A stretch of DNA of 64,000 bases, taken from NCBI GenBank assembly GCA_016290215.1, contig JAEETH010000011.1, positions 1 to 64,000 on the forward strand. The letters run 5' to 3'. The stretch comes from Bacteroidales bacterium. Lineage in GTDB: Bacteria > Bacteroidota > Bacteroidia > Bacteroidales > F082. The translations under genes and the position numbers were made by a program. The notes beneath the pieces were generated by a model that was not told the origin of the DNA, did not search any database, and saw only the letters and a program-made list of their open reading frames with translations. This document shows positions 42,284 to 52,425 of the stretch, in pieces (position 1 is the first letter of the stretch; every line of letters starts with the position of its first letter).

Positions 42284-45200
42284 TCATTCCATATAATAGC
42301 TGCTGAGGAAACTGTCTAACTTGCCGGTAATCAAGTTCTTCATCTCGGTGCGTTCGTACTTGCTGGCCACCCTTTCGAAATGGTGGAGCAAGCTCATGCC
42401 TTCCTCGAGGTCCTCGTTGTAATACTCACGGAATCTCGGTTTCATGTTGCCGTAATACTGCACCTTGTCAGAATAGTTGTTGACCAACTTCATCATGTAG
42501 TCGTCGCCTTTCACGGTGTCGCCGCAGACGTAGTACATCTCGGGGAACTGGTAGGTGCGGATTTCGGCGGGGAACTTCTCATTGGGGAAGAACTCCTGGA
42601 ACTTGTCCATGACGATGACGGCAGAGTCGAACTGTCCATGGTTGACAAAGGCCTGCGCCAAGCGAGAATAAGACATCTGGGCATATTGGATCTCACGCAT
42701 ACTCTCGCGGTCGGGCACCACGCCTTCCTGGTTCAAGCTGCCCCAGTTGACGATGCCCTCGTTGGCTTTGTTGACCAACAGCTCGTAGGCGCCATCGCGA
42801 TAAACGCCGCCGTAGCCTTTCAAATAATCTTCGGCCTCGACGGGGATGAAGCGGTAGGCAAGGCCTTCCATGTGTAAATACTTGGAGATGCCCAACACCT
42901 TCGCCATGTCGCTGAACGAGGTGAAGTACACGGGACGCTCCCAGTTGTTGGTGGCCATAAAGTCCAACAGCATGATGCCGCTCTTGTAGAGGTAGGTGTC
43001 TTGGATTTCCCAGCTGATTTCGTCAACGATGCGGTCTTGCATGCTTTCGGGCACGATACCGTTGCGGATGCAGGCTTCTTTGTCGACGGTGAGCTTCACT
43101 TTGCGGCAGGGGATGTAGTTGTAGGAACCACCTGAATAGCGTTTCACCGCTTTCGGGTTGTGGAGGAAGTCGATGACCTGCTTCAGCTCCACGGTTTTGC
43201 CCTTGAAGTAGTCTTCTTCTTCCACAGGTACCTGCTCGTTGATGCCGTTGTCGTATTCCTTCGGGGTCAGCGTGAGCGGAAGCTTCTCGGATTCATACAC
43301 CTTGCGGCCCATCTGGTGAACATACCAGTAGCCGCTCGACAGCATGTAGTTGCACACGCGCACGTCGGTGCGGAAGCCTTCCACCTCTTGCACATACCAC
43401 AAGGGGAAGGTGTCGTTGTCGCCACGGGTGAAGATGACCGAGTTGGGCGGCAGCTGCGCGAGGTAGTTTCGCGCCCAGTCGCGAGCCGAGGTCTTGCCCG
43501 AACGGTTGTGTTCTTGCCATCCGTTGGAGGCCAAAACGCAAGGTACGGCGATGAAGCACAGCAGTCCGACGGCCACGGTGGTAATCACACTTTGTTTCTT
43601 GGTCAGCTTGTTGATCCAGTCGATGATGGCGATGACGCCGAAGCCAATCCAGATGGCAAAGGCGTAGAACGAGCCGGCGTAGCTGTAGTCACGCTCACGA
43701 GGCTGGTTGGGCGTTTGGTTCAGGTAGATGATGATGGCCAAACCCGTCAGGAAGAAGAGCAGGAAGATGATCCAGCTTTGCTTCAGGTCGTTCTTGAGCA
43801 GCCAGAACAAGCCAATCAAGCCGAGGATGAGGGGCAGGAAATAATAGGTCGTTCTGCCTGGATTCTGCAAACAGGCCGGGATGTTGTCCTGGTCGCCGAG
43901 GCGGGCATTGTCGATGAAGCTGATGCCGCTGAGCCAGTTGCCGTGGTTGAGCTCGCCTTGGCTCTCGATGTCATTTTGACGGCCCACGAAGTTCCACATG
44001 AAATAGCGCCAATACATCCAATTGCATTGGTAGCTGATGAAGAACTTCAGGTTTTGCGCGAAGGTGGGCTTGTTGACGTTGACCATTTCGCCACGGTAGT
44101 TCTTGACGCGTACCTGCGTGCCAGTGACGACGCCTTTCTCGTTTTTGCGGTAGTTGTCGTAGGCATCGGTGTGAACGCCTCTTTGTGTGCTCCACATACG
44201 AGGGAAGATGGTCTTCATCTCGTCGGGATATTCAGGCAGGCTGCGCTTGTTGTCGTCGGTGATGACATAACGGCCTTTTTCCTTGTCTTTCACGTAGATG
44301 GGCGAGCCGTCCTTGAAGTCGGAGAGGGGCGCGTTGTAGTAAGGTCCGTAAAGCAAGGGCCAGCTACCATATTGGTCGCGGTTGATATAAGAAAGCATCG
44401 AAAGGGCTTCCTTGGGTTCGTTCTCGTTGATGGGCGGGTTGGTGTTGGCGCGGATAATCAGCATGAAGAACGAGGAATAGCCAATCAAGATGAACATGAA
44501 GGCGAGGATGGCGGTGTTCCAAATCACCTTGCCGCGTTTGGCCGTATACCAAAGTCCCCAGATGATGAGGCCGATGATGATGGCGAAATACACGATGGAG
44601 CCGAGGTTGAACGGTGCGCCGAGGGTGTTCACGAAGAACAGCTCCGTCTTGCCGGCCAAGTTGATGATTTGCGGCACGAGGAACATGTTGAGGAACCACA
44701 GCAGCACTAACGAAACCACGCCAGCCAGCACGAAGCCTCCCACCGAGGTCTTTTTCCATTTCTTGAAATAGACCACATACACGATGGCAGGCACACACAA
44801 CAGGTTGAGCAGGTGGACACCGATGGACAGACCGATGAGGAAAGCGATGAAGATAAACCATCGGAAGCTCTTCGGGTCGTCGGCCACTTGCTCCCATTTC
44901 AGGATGGCCCAGAAAGTTATGGCAGTGAAAAGTGACGACATGGCGTACACTTCGCCTTCCACGGCGTTGAACCAGAACGATTCGGTGAAGGTGTAGGCCA
45001 CTGCGCCGACAAAGCCAGCCAGCAGCACACCTATTTTATTTACCCAAGGGGCATCTTCGCCTTCCTTCATCCACACTTTGCGGGCCATCAGGGTGATGGT
45101 CCAGAAAAGGAAGACGATGGTGAGGCCGCTACAGATGGCCGACATCACGTTGACCATCATGGCCACCTTGGTAACGTCGCCGCCTGCAAAGAGCGTGAAG

Positions 45201-45385
45201 AAACGTCCAATCATCTGGAACAGCGGTGCCCCAGGGGGGTGACCCACTTGCAGTTTGTAAGCCGTTGAAATGTACTCGCCGCAGTCCCACCAGCTCACGG
45301 TAGGTTCAAGCGTGAGGAAATACACGATGGTGGCGATGATGCCTGCCAACCATCCTGTAATGTTGTTTAACCTTTTGAATGTCAT
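42284..45385 (-). CDS. DUF2723 / GT117-like membrane glycosyltransferase
   Basis: 1033 aa. The N-terminal ~600 residues hold a dozen or more membrane helices and the DUF2723 signature (LTLEPTVSWWDCGEYISTAY, KLQVGHPPGAPLFQMIGRFF). The C-terminal ~400 residues form a soluble region with PPNSVIFTRGDNDTFPLWYV. Family members resemble protein O-mannosyltransferases and are annotated as GT117; involvement in protein O-glycosylation in Bacteroidota is an inference. It is monocistronic and convergent with the T9SS gene. Confidence 0.88.
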   Translation of the reverse strand: MTFKRLNNITGWLAGIIATIVYFLTLEPTVSWWDCGEYISTAYKLQVGHPPGAPLFQMIGRFFTLFAGGDVTKVAMMVNVMSAICSGLTIVFLFWTITLMARKVWMKEGEDAPWVNKIGVLLAGFVGAVAYTFTESFWFNAVEGEVYAMSSLFTAITFWAILKWEQVADDPKSFRWFIFIAFLIGLSIGVHLLNLLCVPAIVYVVYFKKWKKTSVGGFVLAGVVSLVLLWFLNMFLVPQIINLAGKTELFFVNTLGAPFNLGSIVYFAIIIGLIIWGLWYTAKRGKVIWNTAILAFMFILIGYSSFFMLIIRANTNPPINENEPKEALSMLSYINRDQYGSWPLLYGPYYNAPLSDFKDGSPIYVKDKEKGRYVITDDNKRSLPEYPDEMKTIFPRMWSTQRGVHTDAYDNYRKNEKGVVTGTQVRVKNYRGEMVNVNKPTFAQNLKFFISYQCNWMYWRYFMWNFVGRQNDIESQGELNHGNWLSGISFIDNARLGDQDNIPACLQNPGRTTYYFLPLILGLIGLFWLLKNDLKQSWIIFLLFFLTGLAIIIYLNQTPNQPRERDYSYAGSFYAFAIWIGFGVIAIIDWINKLTKKQSVITTVAVGLLCFIAVPCVLASNGWQEHNRSGKTSARDWARNYLAQLPPNSVIFTRGDNDTFPLWYVQEVEGFRTDVRVCNYMLSSGYWYVHQMGRKVYESEKLPLTLTPKEYDNGINEQVPVEEEDYFKGKTVELKQVIDFLHNPKAVKRYSGGSYNYIPCRKVKLTVDKEACIRNGIVPESMQDRIVDEISWEIQDTYLYKSGIMLLDFMATNNWERPVYFTSFSDMAKVLGISKYLHMEGLAYRFIPVEAEDYLKGYGGVYRDGAYELLVNKANEGIVNWGSLNQEGVVPDRESMREIQYAQMSYSRLAQAFVNHGQFDSAVIVMDKFQEFFPNEKFPAEIRTYQFPEMYYVCGDTVKGDDYMMKLVNNYSDKVQYYGNMKPRFREYYNEDLEEGMSLLHHFERVASKYERTEMKNLITGKLDSFLSSYYME

Positions 45386-45544
45386 AATGATATAAGAACT
45401 ATTTGTTGAATTTTCGCTTCAATTTGGCTTTTGCCAAATGGCAAAAATACGGCTTTTTGGTTTACACTTCCGCCTTTTTTCGTGATTTGGCCTTGAATTT
45501 CATTTTTTTTCGTTTATTTGCCATGATTTTTAATCTCTGAAACG

Positions 45545-46414
45545 ATGAAAAAGACCTATTTATTATTATTGGCTTTGTCCTTTTGCGTGATTGACGGTAT
45601 TTTTGCACAAACTGAACAAAAAGACTACTATCCTTTGATTCCTGAAACGGGAGAAAAGCAATGGGATACAAGGCGTGATTTCATTTGGGGGGAGTCAGAC
45701 TATTATATATGTTGGTTTGGCGATAACATTGAACTGGACGGCGTGATGTACAGAACCCTAATGGGAATACTTGATAACCCATACCATTCGGGTTTGGTTG
45801 GAGCGCTCCGAGAGGAGAACAAAAAAGTGTATGCCAGATGGTGGAGCTCTGGACTCCAATATTACAGGGAAGAAGTACTCTATTACGATTTTGGATTGCA
45901 AGTCGGTGATTGGTTTTCGGTAGGTGATGAAGACGAACCTTGGTATATTATGGTGGAATCCATTGATGAAGTGACCATGGGTGACGGCTCGGTGCGCAAT
46001 GCCATTGTGTTCAATGAAGGCTGGGGGGACGAAAAGGAAACTTGGATTGAGGGCGTTGGCAGTCTGGCAGGCGTAACTCATCGATATGATCCTAATTTAG
46101 TCGGTAGTTACTTTTCTCATTTGCAGTGTTATTTCGAAGAGGGCAACCTTAATTGGACCGATGGCGAATGTTGGGACGATACCGAAGAAAACCTTTCCGA
46201 AAACATTAGCCTGTATCCCAACCCGACCCATGGAATGGTGTATGTTGATGCCGAAAACCTGCAAAAGGTGGAAGTGTTGAATCTTTATGGGCAAATGGTG
46301 CAGTGTCAAGAAAGCTCTGCCATTGACTTGTTTGGACTCAGTGCTGGTGTATATGTTGTGAGAATCATGGATGGAGAAGGCCATGTTGAGGTGCACAAAG
46401 TCGTCAAAGAATGA
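45545..46414 (+). CDS. Secreted protein with type IX (Por) sorting domain
   Basis: 289 aa with a signal peptide (MKKTYLLLLALSFCVIDGIFA). The body (~25-215) is unrecognised, Trp/Tyr-rich, with YYDFGLQVGDWFSVGDED and VRNAIVFNEGWGDEKETWIE and GVGSLAGV, a pattern seen in other Bacteroidota T9SS cargo proteins. The C-terminus is a type A sorting domain (SLYPNPTHGMVYVD, LNLYGQMV, DLFGLSAGVYVVRI, VHKVVKE). Confidence 0.83.
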   Translation: MKKTYLLLLALSFCVIDGIFAQTEQKDYYPLIPETGEKQWDTRRDFIWGESDYYICWFGDNIELDGVMYRTLMGILDNPYHSGLVGALREENKKVYARWWSSGLQYYREEVLYYDFGLQVGDWFSVGDEDEPWYIMVESIDEVTMGDGSVRNAIVFNEGWGDEKETWIEGVGSLAGVTHRYDPNLVGSYFSHLQCYFEEGNLNWTDGECWDDTEENLSENISLYPNPTHGMVYVDAENLQKVEVLNLYGQMVQCQESSAIDLFGLSAGVYVVRIMDGEGHVEVHKVVKE

Positions 46415-46453
46415 GGGAAAAAATAACTTTTTTCAAAAAAATGAAAAAAATGC

Positions 46454-46483
46454 TTGCGCGTAACAAAATTAGTTGTACTTTTG
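46454..46483 (+). promoter_or_regulatory. Promoter of tRNA-Gln
   Basis: TTG (46454-46456), exactly 19 bp, then TACTTTTG (46476-46483), an excellent match to the Bacteroidota -33/-7 consensus. It lies 24 bp before the tRNA. Confidence 0.8.
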
Positions 46484-46506
46484 CAGCCGCATTCGGGAAC
46501 GAATGA

Positions 46507-46577
46507 TGTCGAGTGGTGTAATGGCAGCACTGCAGATTTTGGTTCTGCCTGTCAAGGTTCGAATCCTTGCTCGACAA
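46507..46577 (+). tRNA. tRNA-Gln (anticodon TTG)
   Basis: The acceptor stem TGTCGAG (46507-46513) pairs with CTCGACA (46570-46576). The anticodon stem GCAGA/TCTGC encloses the loop TTTTGGT, giving anticodon TTG. The T arm contains GGTTCGAATCC. The discriminator is A and the CCA end is not encoded. Confidence 0.96.
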
Positions 46578-46595
46578 CTTAAGGTGGAAGAAAAG

Positions 46596-46624
46596 ACCTG
46601 CTACTTTGAGTAACAGGTTTTTTT
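46596..46624 (+). terminator. Intrinsic terminator after tRNA-Gln
   Basis: ACCTGCTACT (46596-46605) pairs with AGTAACAGGT (46609-46618), with one mismatch and a TTG loop, followed by seven T. It ends the monocistronic tRNA transcript. Confidence 0.88.
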
Positions 46625-46673
46625 ATTTGAAGTTGGAATTTTATATTTTGAATCTTAAATCTTTGAATTTTAA

Positions 46674-47129
46674 ATGATTAACAAAGAACAAGTATCAACC
46701 CTCTGCGAAGAAGCCCTCGCCAACAGCGACCGCTTCCTCGTGGAAGTGAAGGTGAAGCCCAACAACGTGATCGAGGTCTACGTCGACTCTGACACTGCCG
46801 TCAACATAGACCATTGCGCCGAGTTGAGCCGTTACATCAACGAGAAACTCGACCGCGATGTAGAAGACTATGAGCTGAGCGTGTTGTCGTGGGGCCTTTC
46901 GGGTGCCTTGAAGATGGACCGCCAGTTGCAGAAATATGTGGGCAAGGACGTGGAAGTGAAGACGAAAGAGACGGGCAAGATGCAAGGTAAGTTGGTGAGT
47001 TTCGATGCCGAAAAGGTTGAATTTGCCCCTGCACCGAAGAAGTCCTCGAAGAAGAAACCTGCTGAAGAGCCTGTAAACCTGTTCTTTGAACGCAATAAAG
47101 TGGAAGTCAAACCCGCAATAATCTTTTAG
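46674..47129 (+). CDS. rimP: Ribosome maturation factor RimP
   Basis: 151 aa. The N-terminal alpha/beta domain includes VEVYVDSDTAVNIDHCAELS and the C-terminal SH3-like domain includes VGKDVEVKTKETGKMQGKLV. It assists late 30S assembly. It heads the conserved rimP-nusA-infB operon. Confidence 0.93.
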   Translation: MINKEQVSTLCEEALANSDRFLVEVKVKPNNVIEVYVDSDTAVNIDHCAELSRYINEKLDRDVEDYELSVLSWGLSGALKMDRQLQKYVGKDVEVKTKETGKMQGKLVSFDAEKVEFAPAPKKSSKKKPAEEPVNLFFERNKVEVKPAIIF

Positions 47130-47132
47130 AAC

Positions 47133-47200
47133 GGCCCTTCGACAGGCTCAGGGACCTTAACTCTCACAAAAGACAAGGGTGCCTGAGCCTGTCGAAGGCC
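47133..47200. repeat. REP-like palindrome (CCTTCGACAGGCTCAGG) in rimP-nusA gap
   Basis: GGCCCTTCGACAGGCTCAGG plus GACC (47133-47156) is inverted against GGTGCCTGAGCCTGTCGAAG plus GCC (47178-47200). It lies inside the operon, 4 bp after the rimP stop, and may create a processing hairpin between rimP and nusA. Related words occur at 24330 and 38766. Confidence 0.88.
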
Positions 47201-47247
47201 CCGAACCAACAATCAACGATTAAACAATCAACAATCAACAACATAAA

Positions 47248-48507
47248 ATGGACAACTACAAATTAGTAGAAACTTTCTCGGAATTCAAGGAATTCAAGAA
47301 CATCGACCGCGAAGCCATGATGCGCATCATCGAGGATGTGTTCAGAGGCATGTTGAACAAGAAGTTTGAAACCGACACCAACGACTTCATCGACATCATC
47401 GTGAACGTTGACAAGGGCGACTTCGAAATCTACCACAACCGCACGGTCGTTGAAGACGACGAACTGACCGACCCGCTGCGTCAGATTAAGTTGTCGGATG
47501 CCATCAAGATCGAGCCTGACTTCGAAGTGGGTGAGGAAGTGAACGAAGAACTCCGTATCGAGAGCTTCGGTCGCCGCGATATTCTTGCGCTGCGCCAGAA
47601 CCTCCAGACCAAAGTCTCTGAATATGAGAAGGAAAACATCTTCCAAAAGTACAAAGAGAAGGTCGGCGAAATCATCACTGCCGAGGTGATGCACGTGTGG
47701 AAACGCGAAATCGTTGTGCAGGACGACGAGAACATTGAATTGATTCTGCCCAAGGCGGAACAGATTCCGAGCGACATATATAAGAAAGGTGACACCCTTC
47801 GCGCCATCGTGAAGAGCGTTGAGAGCGTCAACGGCTCGCCCGTGGTCACGCTTTCGCGTACTTCTGAGGTTTTCTTGCAGCGTCTGCTCGAAGCCGAAGT
47901 GCCTGAAATCTACGACGGCCTCATCACCATCAAGAAGATTGTCCGTGAACCTGGCCAGCGTGCCAAGATTGCAGTGGAATCCTATGACGACCGCATTGAC
48001 CCCGTCGGTGCCTGCGTCGGTATGAAGGGTACGCGTATCCACGGCATCGTCCGCGAGCTGCGCAACGAGAACATCGATGTCATCAACTGGACCACCAATC
48101 CGGTGCTGCTCATCACCCGTGCCCTTAGCCCGGCCAAGATTACGAACATCGTCATCAGCAGCGACAATACCATGGCCAATGTCTACATGGAGAACGACCA
48201 AATCAGCCTCGCCATCGGTAAGGGTGGTTATAACATCAAACTTGCCGGCAAGCTGACGGGCTATGAAATCGACGTCTACCGCAACAGCGAAGCCAACAAC
48301 GCTGAAGAGGATGTCGACCTGCAAGAATTCTCCGACGAAATCGACCAGTGGGTCATCGACTCCCTCATCCACATGGGTTGCGATACGGCCAAGGCCGTCT
48401 TGTCGTACACGCCTGAAGAGGTGGCCAACCGTGCCGACCTCGAAATTGAGACCGTCAAGGATGTGTTCCGCATTCTGAAGGCCGAATTTGAACAAGATGC
48501 CGAATAA
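47248..48507 (+). CDS. nusA: Transcription termination/antitermination factor NusA
   Basis: 419 aa. It has the N-terminal RNAP-binding domain (~1-130), S1 domain (~135-200), and KH1/KH2 (~205-345, with [20 protein letters not shown] and [20 protein letters not shown]). A C-terminal helical part (~350-419) follows. It is the second gene of the rimP-nusA-infB operon. Confidence 0.96.
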   Translation: MDNYKLVETFSEFKEFKNIDREAMMRIIEDVFRGMLNKKFETDTNDFIDIIVNVDKGDFEIYHNRTVVEDDELTDPLRQIKLSDAIKIEPDFEVGEEVNEELRIESFGRRDILALRQNLQTKVSEYEKENIFQKYKEKVGEIITAEVMHVWKREIVVQDDENIELILPKAEQIPSDIYKKGDTLRAIVKSVESVNGSPVVTLSRTSEVFLQRLLEAEVPEIYDGLITIKKIVREPGQRAKIAVESYDDRIDPVGACVGMKGTRIHGIVRELRNENIDVINWTTNPVLLITRALSPAKITNIVISSDNTMANVYMENDQISLAIGKGGYNIKLAGKLTGYEIDVYRNSEANNAEEDVDLQEFSDEIDQWVIDSLIHMGCDTAKAVLSYTPEEVANRADLEIETVKDVFRILKAEFEQDAE

Positions 48508-48551
48508 AGCATTGCAATAATCACCAAACGAGAAACAAAGAGAAAGAAACT

Positions 48552-51467
48552 ATGTCCGAAGAAACTAATTTTACGATTCGATTATCCAAAGCGGTAAAAG
48601 AATTCAATGTGGGAAAGGACACCATTGTGGAATTCCTCGCCAAAAAGGGATTTCAGGTGGATCCCTCTCCCAACACGAAGCTCACGGCAGACATGTATGC
48701 GCTGCTCGTGAAGGAATATCAGGGCGAGAAGGAAGTGAAGAACGAGGCCATGAAATTGGGTAACCTCTCTTTCAAGGGTGGTAGTGTTTCCGTTGATTCG
48801 GCATTGCAATCGCCTAAGACTGTGGACGAAGAGGACCACGATGAGGTCATTATTCGTTCAACCACAATATCGTCGCCAACGAAAAAGGTAGCCAAGCCTG
48901 CTGCAGAGCCTGAAAAAGAGGTTGTGAAGGAAGAGACTCCGAAGCCAGAGCCTGAGCCTGAAAAGCCAGCTCCTGAAAAAGTGGAACCCGAAAAGAAGGA
49001 AGAACCTTCATCAGGCATTTCGCTGAATATCCTCGGGAAAATCGACCTTGAGCCTAAACCTCGTCAGGAGAAGAAACAGGAAAAGAAGCCCGAAAAGCAA
49101 CCTGAAAAACAGCCTGAAAAACAACATGGCCAGCCTGAGAAGAAACAGCAGAAGCCTCAACAGCCTCAGCAACCACAGCAGCAGAAACCTGTGGAGAAGA
49201 AGCATGAAGCCCCTGCCAAGGAGGAAGAAAAGCCTGCAGAGCCCAGAGTCATCAAGTTGGAGGCTCCCAAACTGACGGGTCCCACTGTTTTAGGCACCTT
49301 GGAACTGCCTGTCGAGAAGAAAGGCGGCAAGCCTGAGGATTCGAAGAAAAAGAAACGCAAGCGCATCATGGGCGGCAAGCCCGAAGGCTCGTCGGAGAAT
49401 CCTACTGGACCGAATGTGAATGCGGGCGGCAAGAAACAGGATGGCGGCAAGCAGGGTAAAGGCCAGAAACCTGCCGACCAAGGCGGAAAGAAAGGCCAGA
49501 AAGACAACCCGAAGCTGAGCAAGAAGGACAAGAAAGGCAAACGCGAAGAGAAACCCGAACTGAGCGAAGAGGAAATCTCGAAGCAGATTAAGGACACTTT
49601 GGCGCGCCTCGCTCCTATGGGCAAGTCGAAGACCTCCAAGCACCGCCGTGAGAAACGTCAGGCAGTGGCTGGCTCGATAATGGAGGAGATGATGCGTCAG
49701 GAAGAGGACAAGAAAGTCCTGAAAGTGACGGAATTTGTCACCGCCAACGAGTTGGCAACCATGATGAACGTGCCTGTGGTGAAGGTCATCGGCACCTGCA
49801 TGAGCCTCGGTATGCCTGTCTCCATCAACCAACGTCTTGACGCAGAAGCCCTTACCGTGGTGGCCGAGGAGTTCGGTTTCCAAGTCGACTTCGTCAGTGC
49901 CGATGTGCAGGAAGCCATCGCAGAGACCGAAGAAGTCGATAAGGAAGAGGATCTCGTGCCTCGTGCTCCCGTCGTCACCGTCATGGGTCACGTCGACCAT
50001 GGTAAGACCAAGCTCTTGGACTACATCCGTAATACCAACGTGGTGGCTGGTGAGGCTGGTGGTATCACCCAGCATATCGGTGCCTACGAGGTGACTACCG
50101 AGAGCGGCAAGAAGATTACCTTCTTGGATACCCCTGGTCACGAAGCCTTCACGGCTATGCGTGCCCGTGGTGCCAAGATTACGGACGTGGCCATCATCGT
50201 CATCGCTACTGATGACAGCGTGATGCCCCAAACCGTTGAGGCCATCAACCACGCGCAGGCTGCTGGCGTGCCTATCGTCTTCGCATTGAATAAGATCGAT
50301 AAGCCCACTGCCAATCCCGACAAGATTCGTGAGCAACTCGCCAACATGAATATCCTCGTCGAGAGCTGGGGCGGTAAGTACCAAGACCAGGAAATCGCTG
50401 CTAAGATCGGTTTGAACGTCGACGCACTGCTTGAAAAGGTGTTGCTCGAAGCCGAGCTCCTCGACTTAAAGGCTAACCCGAACCGTCTCGCCAAGGGTAC
50501 GGTCATCGAGTCCGCCTTGGACAAAGGCCGTGGCTATGTGGCCAAGATCTTGGTGCAAAACGGCACCTTGAAGATTGGTGACATGGTGCTGGCCGGCACC
50601 ACCTACGGTAAGGTGAAGGCCATGTTCGACGACCACAACCGTCCTGTCAAGGAGGCTGGCCCATCCACGCCAGTGCTGTTGTTGGGCTTGAATGGCGCTC
50701 CCATGCCGGGCGATGCCTTCAACGTGATGACCGACGAGCGTGAGGTGAAAGCCATCGCCAACCGTCGTGAGCAGCTGCAACGCGAGCAGACGCGCCGCAC
50801 CAGCCCGCACATCACCTTGGATGAAATCGGTCGTCGTATCGCCATCGGTGATTTCAAGGAATTGAACATCATCGTCAAGGCCGACGTGGACGGCTCCGTG
50901 GAGGCTTTGGCCGACAGCTTGTTGAAGCTTTCTACCGAGCAGGTGCAGGTCAATGTCATCCACAAGTCGGTGGGTGCCATCAGCGAGTCAGACGTCATGC
51001 TGGCTTCGGCATCCAACGCCGTCATCGTGGGCTTCAATGTGCGTCCTACCGCGCAAGCGCGTAAGATGGCTGAGAATGAGAAGATTGACATCCGTCTGTA
51101 CTCCATCATCTACACCGCCATCGAGGAAATCAAGGCTGCTATCGAAGGTATGTTGGCTCCCGACATCGAGGAGGTGGTCACCTGCAACCTCGAAATCCGC
51201 GAGACCTTCAAGATCAGCAAGGTCGGCACCATCGCCGGTTGCATGGTCTTGGACGGCAAGATCACCCGCAACACCAAGATCCGTGTCATCCGCGACGGTA
51301 TCGTCATCTATACGGGCGTGCTCGGCTCCTTGAAGCGTTACAAGGACGATGTGAAGGAAGTCAGTGCTGGTATGGACTGCGGTCTGAACATCGAGAACTT
51401 CAACGACATCAAAGTCGGCGACATCATCGAAGGTTATACTGAGAAGGAAGTCGCAAGGAAGTTGTAA
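48552..51467 (+). CDS. infB: Translation initiation factor IF-2
   Basis: 971 aa. The N-terminal region has an IF2_N motif ([20 protein letters not shown]). A long Lys/Glu/Pro/Gln-rich linker (~110-370) is typical of Bacteroidota. The GTPase domain shows G1 [13 protein letters not shown]3 DTPGHEAF and G4 NKIDKP, followed by domains II-IV. It is last in the rimP-nusA-infB operon. Confidence 0.97.
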   Translation: MSEETNFTIRLSKAVKEFNVGKDTIVEFLAKKGFQVDPSPNTKLTADMYALLVKEYQGEKEVKNEAMKLGNLSFKGGSVSVDSALQSPKTVDEEDHDEVIIRSTTISSPTKKVAKPAAEPEKEVVKEETPKPEPEPEKPAPEKVEPEKKEEPSSGISLNILGKIDLEPKPRQEKKQEKKPEKQPEKQPEKQHGQPEKKQQKPQQPQQPQQQKPVEKKHEAPAKEEEKPAEPRVIKLEAPKLTGPTVLGTLELPVEKKGGKPEDSKKKKRKRIMGGKPEGSSENPTGPNVNAGGKKQDGGKQGKGQKPADQGGKKGQKDNPKLSKKDKKGKREEKPELSEEEISKQIKDTLARLAPMGKSKTSKHRREKRQAVAGSIMEEMMRQEEDKKVLKVTEFVTANELATMMNVPVVKVIGTCMSLGMPVSINQRLDAEALTVVAEEFGFQVDFVSADVQEAIAETEEVDKEEDLVPRAPVVTVMGHVDHGKTKLLDYIRNTNVVAGEAGGITQHIGAYEVTTESGKKITFLDTPGHEAFTAMRARGAKITDVAIIVIATDDSVMPQTVEAINHAQAAGVPIVFALNKIDKPTANPDKIREQLANMNILVESWGGKYQDQEIAAKIGLNVDALLEKVLLEAELLDLKANPNRLAKGTVIESALDKGRGYVAKILVQNGTLKIGDMVLAGTTYGKVKAMFDDHNRPVKEAGPSTPVLLLGLNGAPMPGDAFNVMTDEREVKAIANRREQLQREQTRRTSPHITLDEIGRRIAIGDFKELNIIVKADVDGSVEALADSLLKLSTEQVQVNVIHKSVGAISESDVMLASASNAVIVGFNVRPTAQARKMAENEKIDIRLYSIIYTAIEEIKAAIEGMLAPDIEEVVTCNLEIRETFKISKVGTIAGCMVLDGKITRNTKIRVIRDGIVIYTGVLGSLKRYKDDVKEVSAGMDCGLNIENFNDIKVGDIIEGYTEKEVARKL

Positions 51468-51490
51468 ATGGATTCATTTCCGAAAACATT

Positions 51491-51518
51491 GTAGAGACGC
51501 GATTTATCGCGTCTCTAC
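51491..51518. repeat. REP-like palindrome, copy C, probable bidirectional terminator
   Basis: GTAGAGACGCGAT and ATCGCGTCTCTAC form a near-perfect 28-bp palindrome followed by TGTTTTTATT. It sits between the convergent infB and the 51524-52087 gene, where it can end both transcripts. It is the same family as 2807 and 9944. Confidence 0.85.
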
Positions 51519-51523
51519 TGTTT

Positions 51524-52087
51524 TTATTGCAAGGTCAATTCGCAAAGCCCGTCCTTGTTGCCCACCACAAATGCCACGGGCGGATTGTCGCCCTGCACAA
51601 GGTCGTTCAGGTAGAGCGGCTCGCCGAGGATGAAGAGTGCGCAGCGGAAAGTGTTACCCACCTTCAGCTTGGAGTTTTCGGCTTGCTCCACAACGAAACG
51701 GTAGTCGCCAAGATAGCGGAACGTGCATCGGCGGTTGGGTTTCCATGAAACCGAGACAAGGTCGCCGACCTTCAGGTCATCCGTCTTGATGTGTTGTTTG
51801 GTCACACGGTCGGAGCCGTTGTCTTGGCCGATATACTCCAAAAAACCGTCCCAATCCTTGAAACCCAAGAATTTCGACAAGATTTCAAGCGTGCTGTTGC
51901 GTGTGGTGTCGGGACCGTCGACATAGCCCCAAAGCCGTTTCAGCGTGGAAGTGCTGATGTTCTCGTGGGTGCGCTCCCAGATGGCGCCACTGAGGAAGGT
52001 GAAGTCGTTGGACGTCTTCATCTTGCGCCCGACGCTTTCCTCGATTTGCTGCTTGAGTTCGGAGATTTCTGGACTGGTTTTCTGCAT
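51524..52087 (-). CDS. Hypothetical DNA-binding-like protein
   Basis: 187 aa from the ATG at 52087 (MQKTSPEISELKQQIEESVG); the frame continues upstream only through a GTG at 52126. The N-terminal ~90 residues have a helical layout with STLKRLWGYVDGPDTTRNST, then LEILSKFLGFKDWDGFLEYI, seen in Bacteroidota proteins of unknown function and possibly an HTH. The C-terminal ~85 residues form a beta domain (VGDLVSVSWKPNRRCTFRYL). It is divergent from the kinase gene. Function not recognised. Confidence 0.7.
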   Translation of the reverse strand: MQKTSPEISELKQQIEESVGRKMKTSNDFTFLSGAIWERTHENISTSTLKRLWGYVDGPDTTRNSTLEILSKFLGFKDWDGFLEYIGQDNGSDRVTKQHIKTDDLKVGDLVSVSWKPNRRCTFRYLGDYRFVVEQAENSKLKVGNTFRCALFILGEPLYLNDLVQGDNPPVAFVVGNKDGLCELTLQ

Positions 52088-52212
52088 GGTGTCTTTTTTG
52101 ACGCGAGACTTTTTGACGCGGGACACGAGACTGTCTCGCGACTTTTCAACGGCAAAGTAACAAACTTTTTTCGTATTGCGTGCGTTTCTTTTTGGTTCAT
52201 TTTGTAAAATGT

Positions 52213-52342
52213 GAGATTCCCCAGGGGAATGGAGTGGGCATTTGAGTATAATGCGGCGACAAGTAGTTCATTTGCTATGTAAACTCCACCTGTCGCCGCA
52301 GTTCTAATTAGTACCAGATATCTCCATTCCCTTGGGAATCTA
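52213..52342. repeat. Nested inverted repeats upstream of kinase gene
   Basis: The outer arms AGATTCCCCAGGGGAATGGA and CTCCATTCCCTTGGGAATCT are inverted over ~130 bp. The inner arms TGCGGCGACA (52252-52261) and TGTCGCCGCA (52291-52300) are perfect. The element occupies the spacer between the divergent hypothetical and kinase genes. Confidence 0.75.
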
Positions 52343-52401
52343 TAACTTTAATGAGCCCATGAAGTTTATAGAAAAGCCCAAACGGTTTATAATAGTTTTC
52401 G

Positions 52402-52409
52402 TACTTTTG
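52402..52409 (+). promoter_or_regulatory. TAnnTTTG box of the kinase gene
   Basis: TACTTTTG lies 16 bp before the kinase ATG and matches the Bacteroidota -7 element. No TTG at the expected distance was found. Confidence 0.45.
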
Positions 52410-52425
52410 CCGAAAAATATAGGCC

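Noticed and set aside
43160..44710. Long open frame (516 codons) on the plus strand
   Set aside because: It is the antisense shadow of the DUF2723 gene; its protein has no recognisable domain, and the minus-strand frame has clear motifs.
45462..45524. 20-residue basic frame MANKRKKMKFKAKSRKKAEV on the minus strand
   Set aside because: It is suggestive of a tiny ribosome-associated peptide, but too short to support, and it does not match the bTHX or other small ribosomal proteins I know. It is left as a curiosity to test by ribosome profiling.
47263..48495. Long open frame (410 codons) on the minus strand
   Set aside because: It is exactly antisense to nusA, whose S1 and KH motifs are unambiguous.
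49290..50384. Open frame of 364 codons on the minus strand
   Set aside because: It is antisense to the infB GTPase region; low-complexity His/Leu/Gly composition and no signals.
52252..52300. Remnant of the MITE-like element (AAGTAG...GTAAACT between TGCGGCGACA arms)
   Set aside because: Only short words match the element ends; this could be chance in AT-rich sequence.
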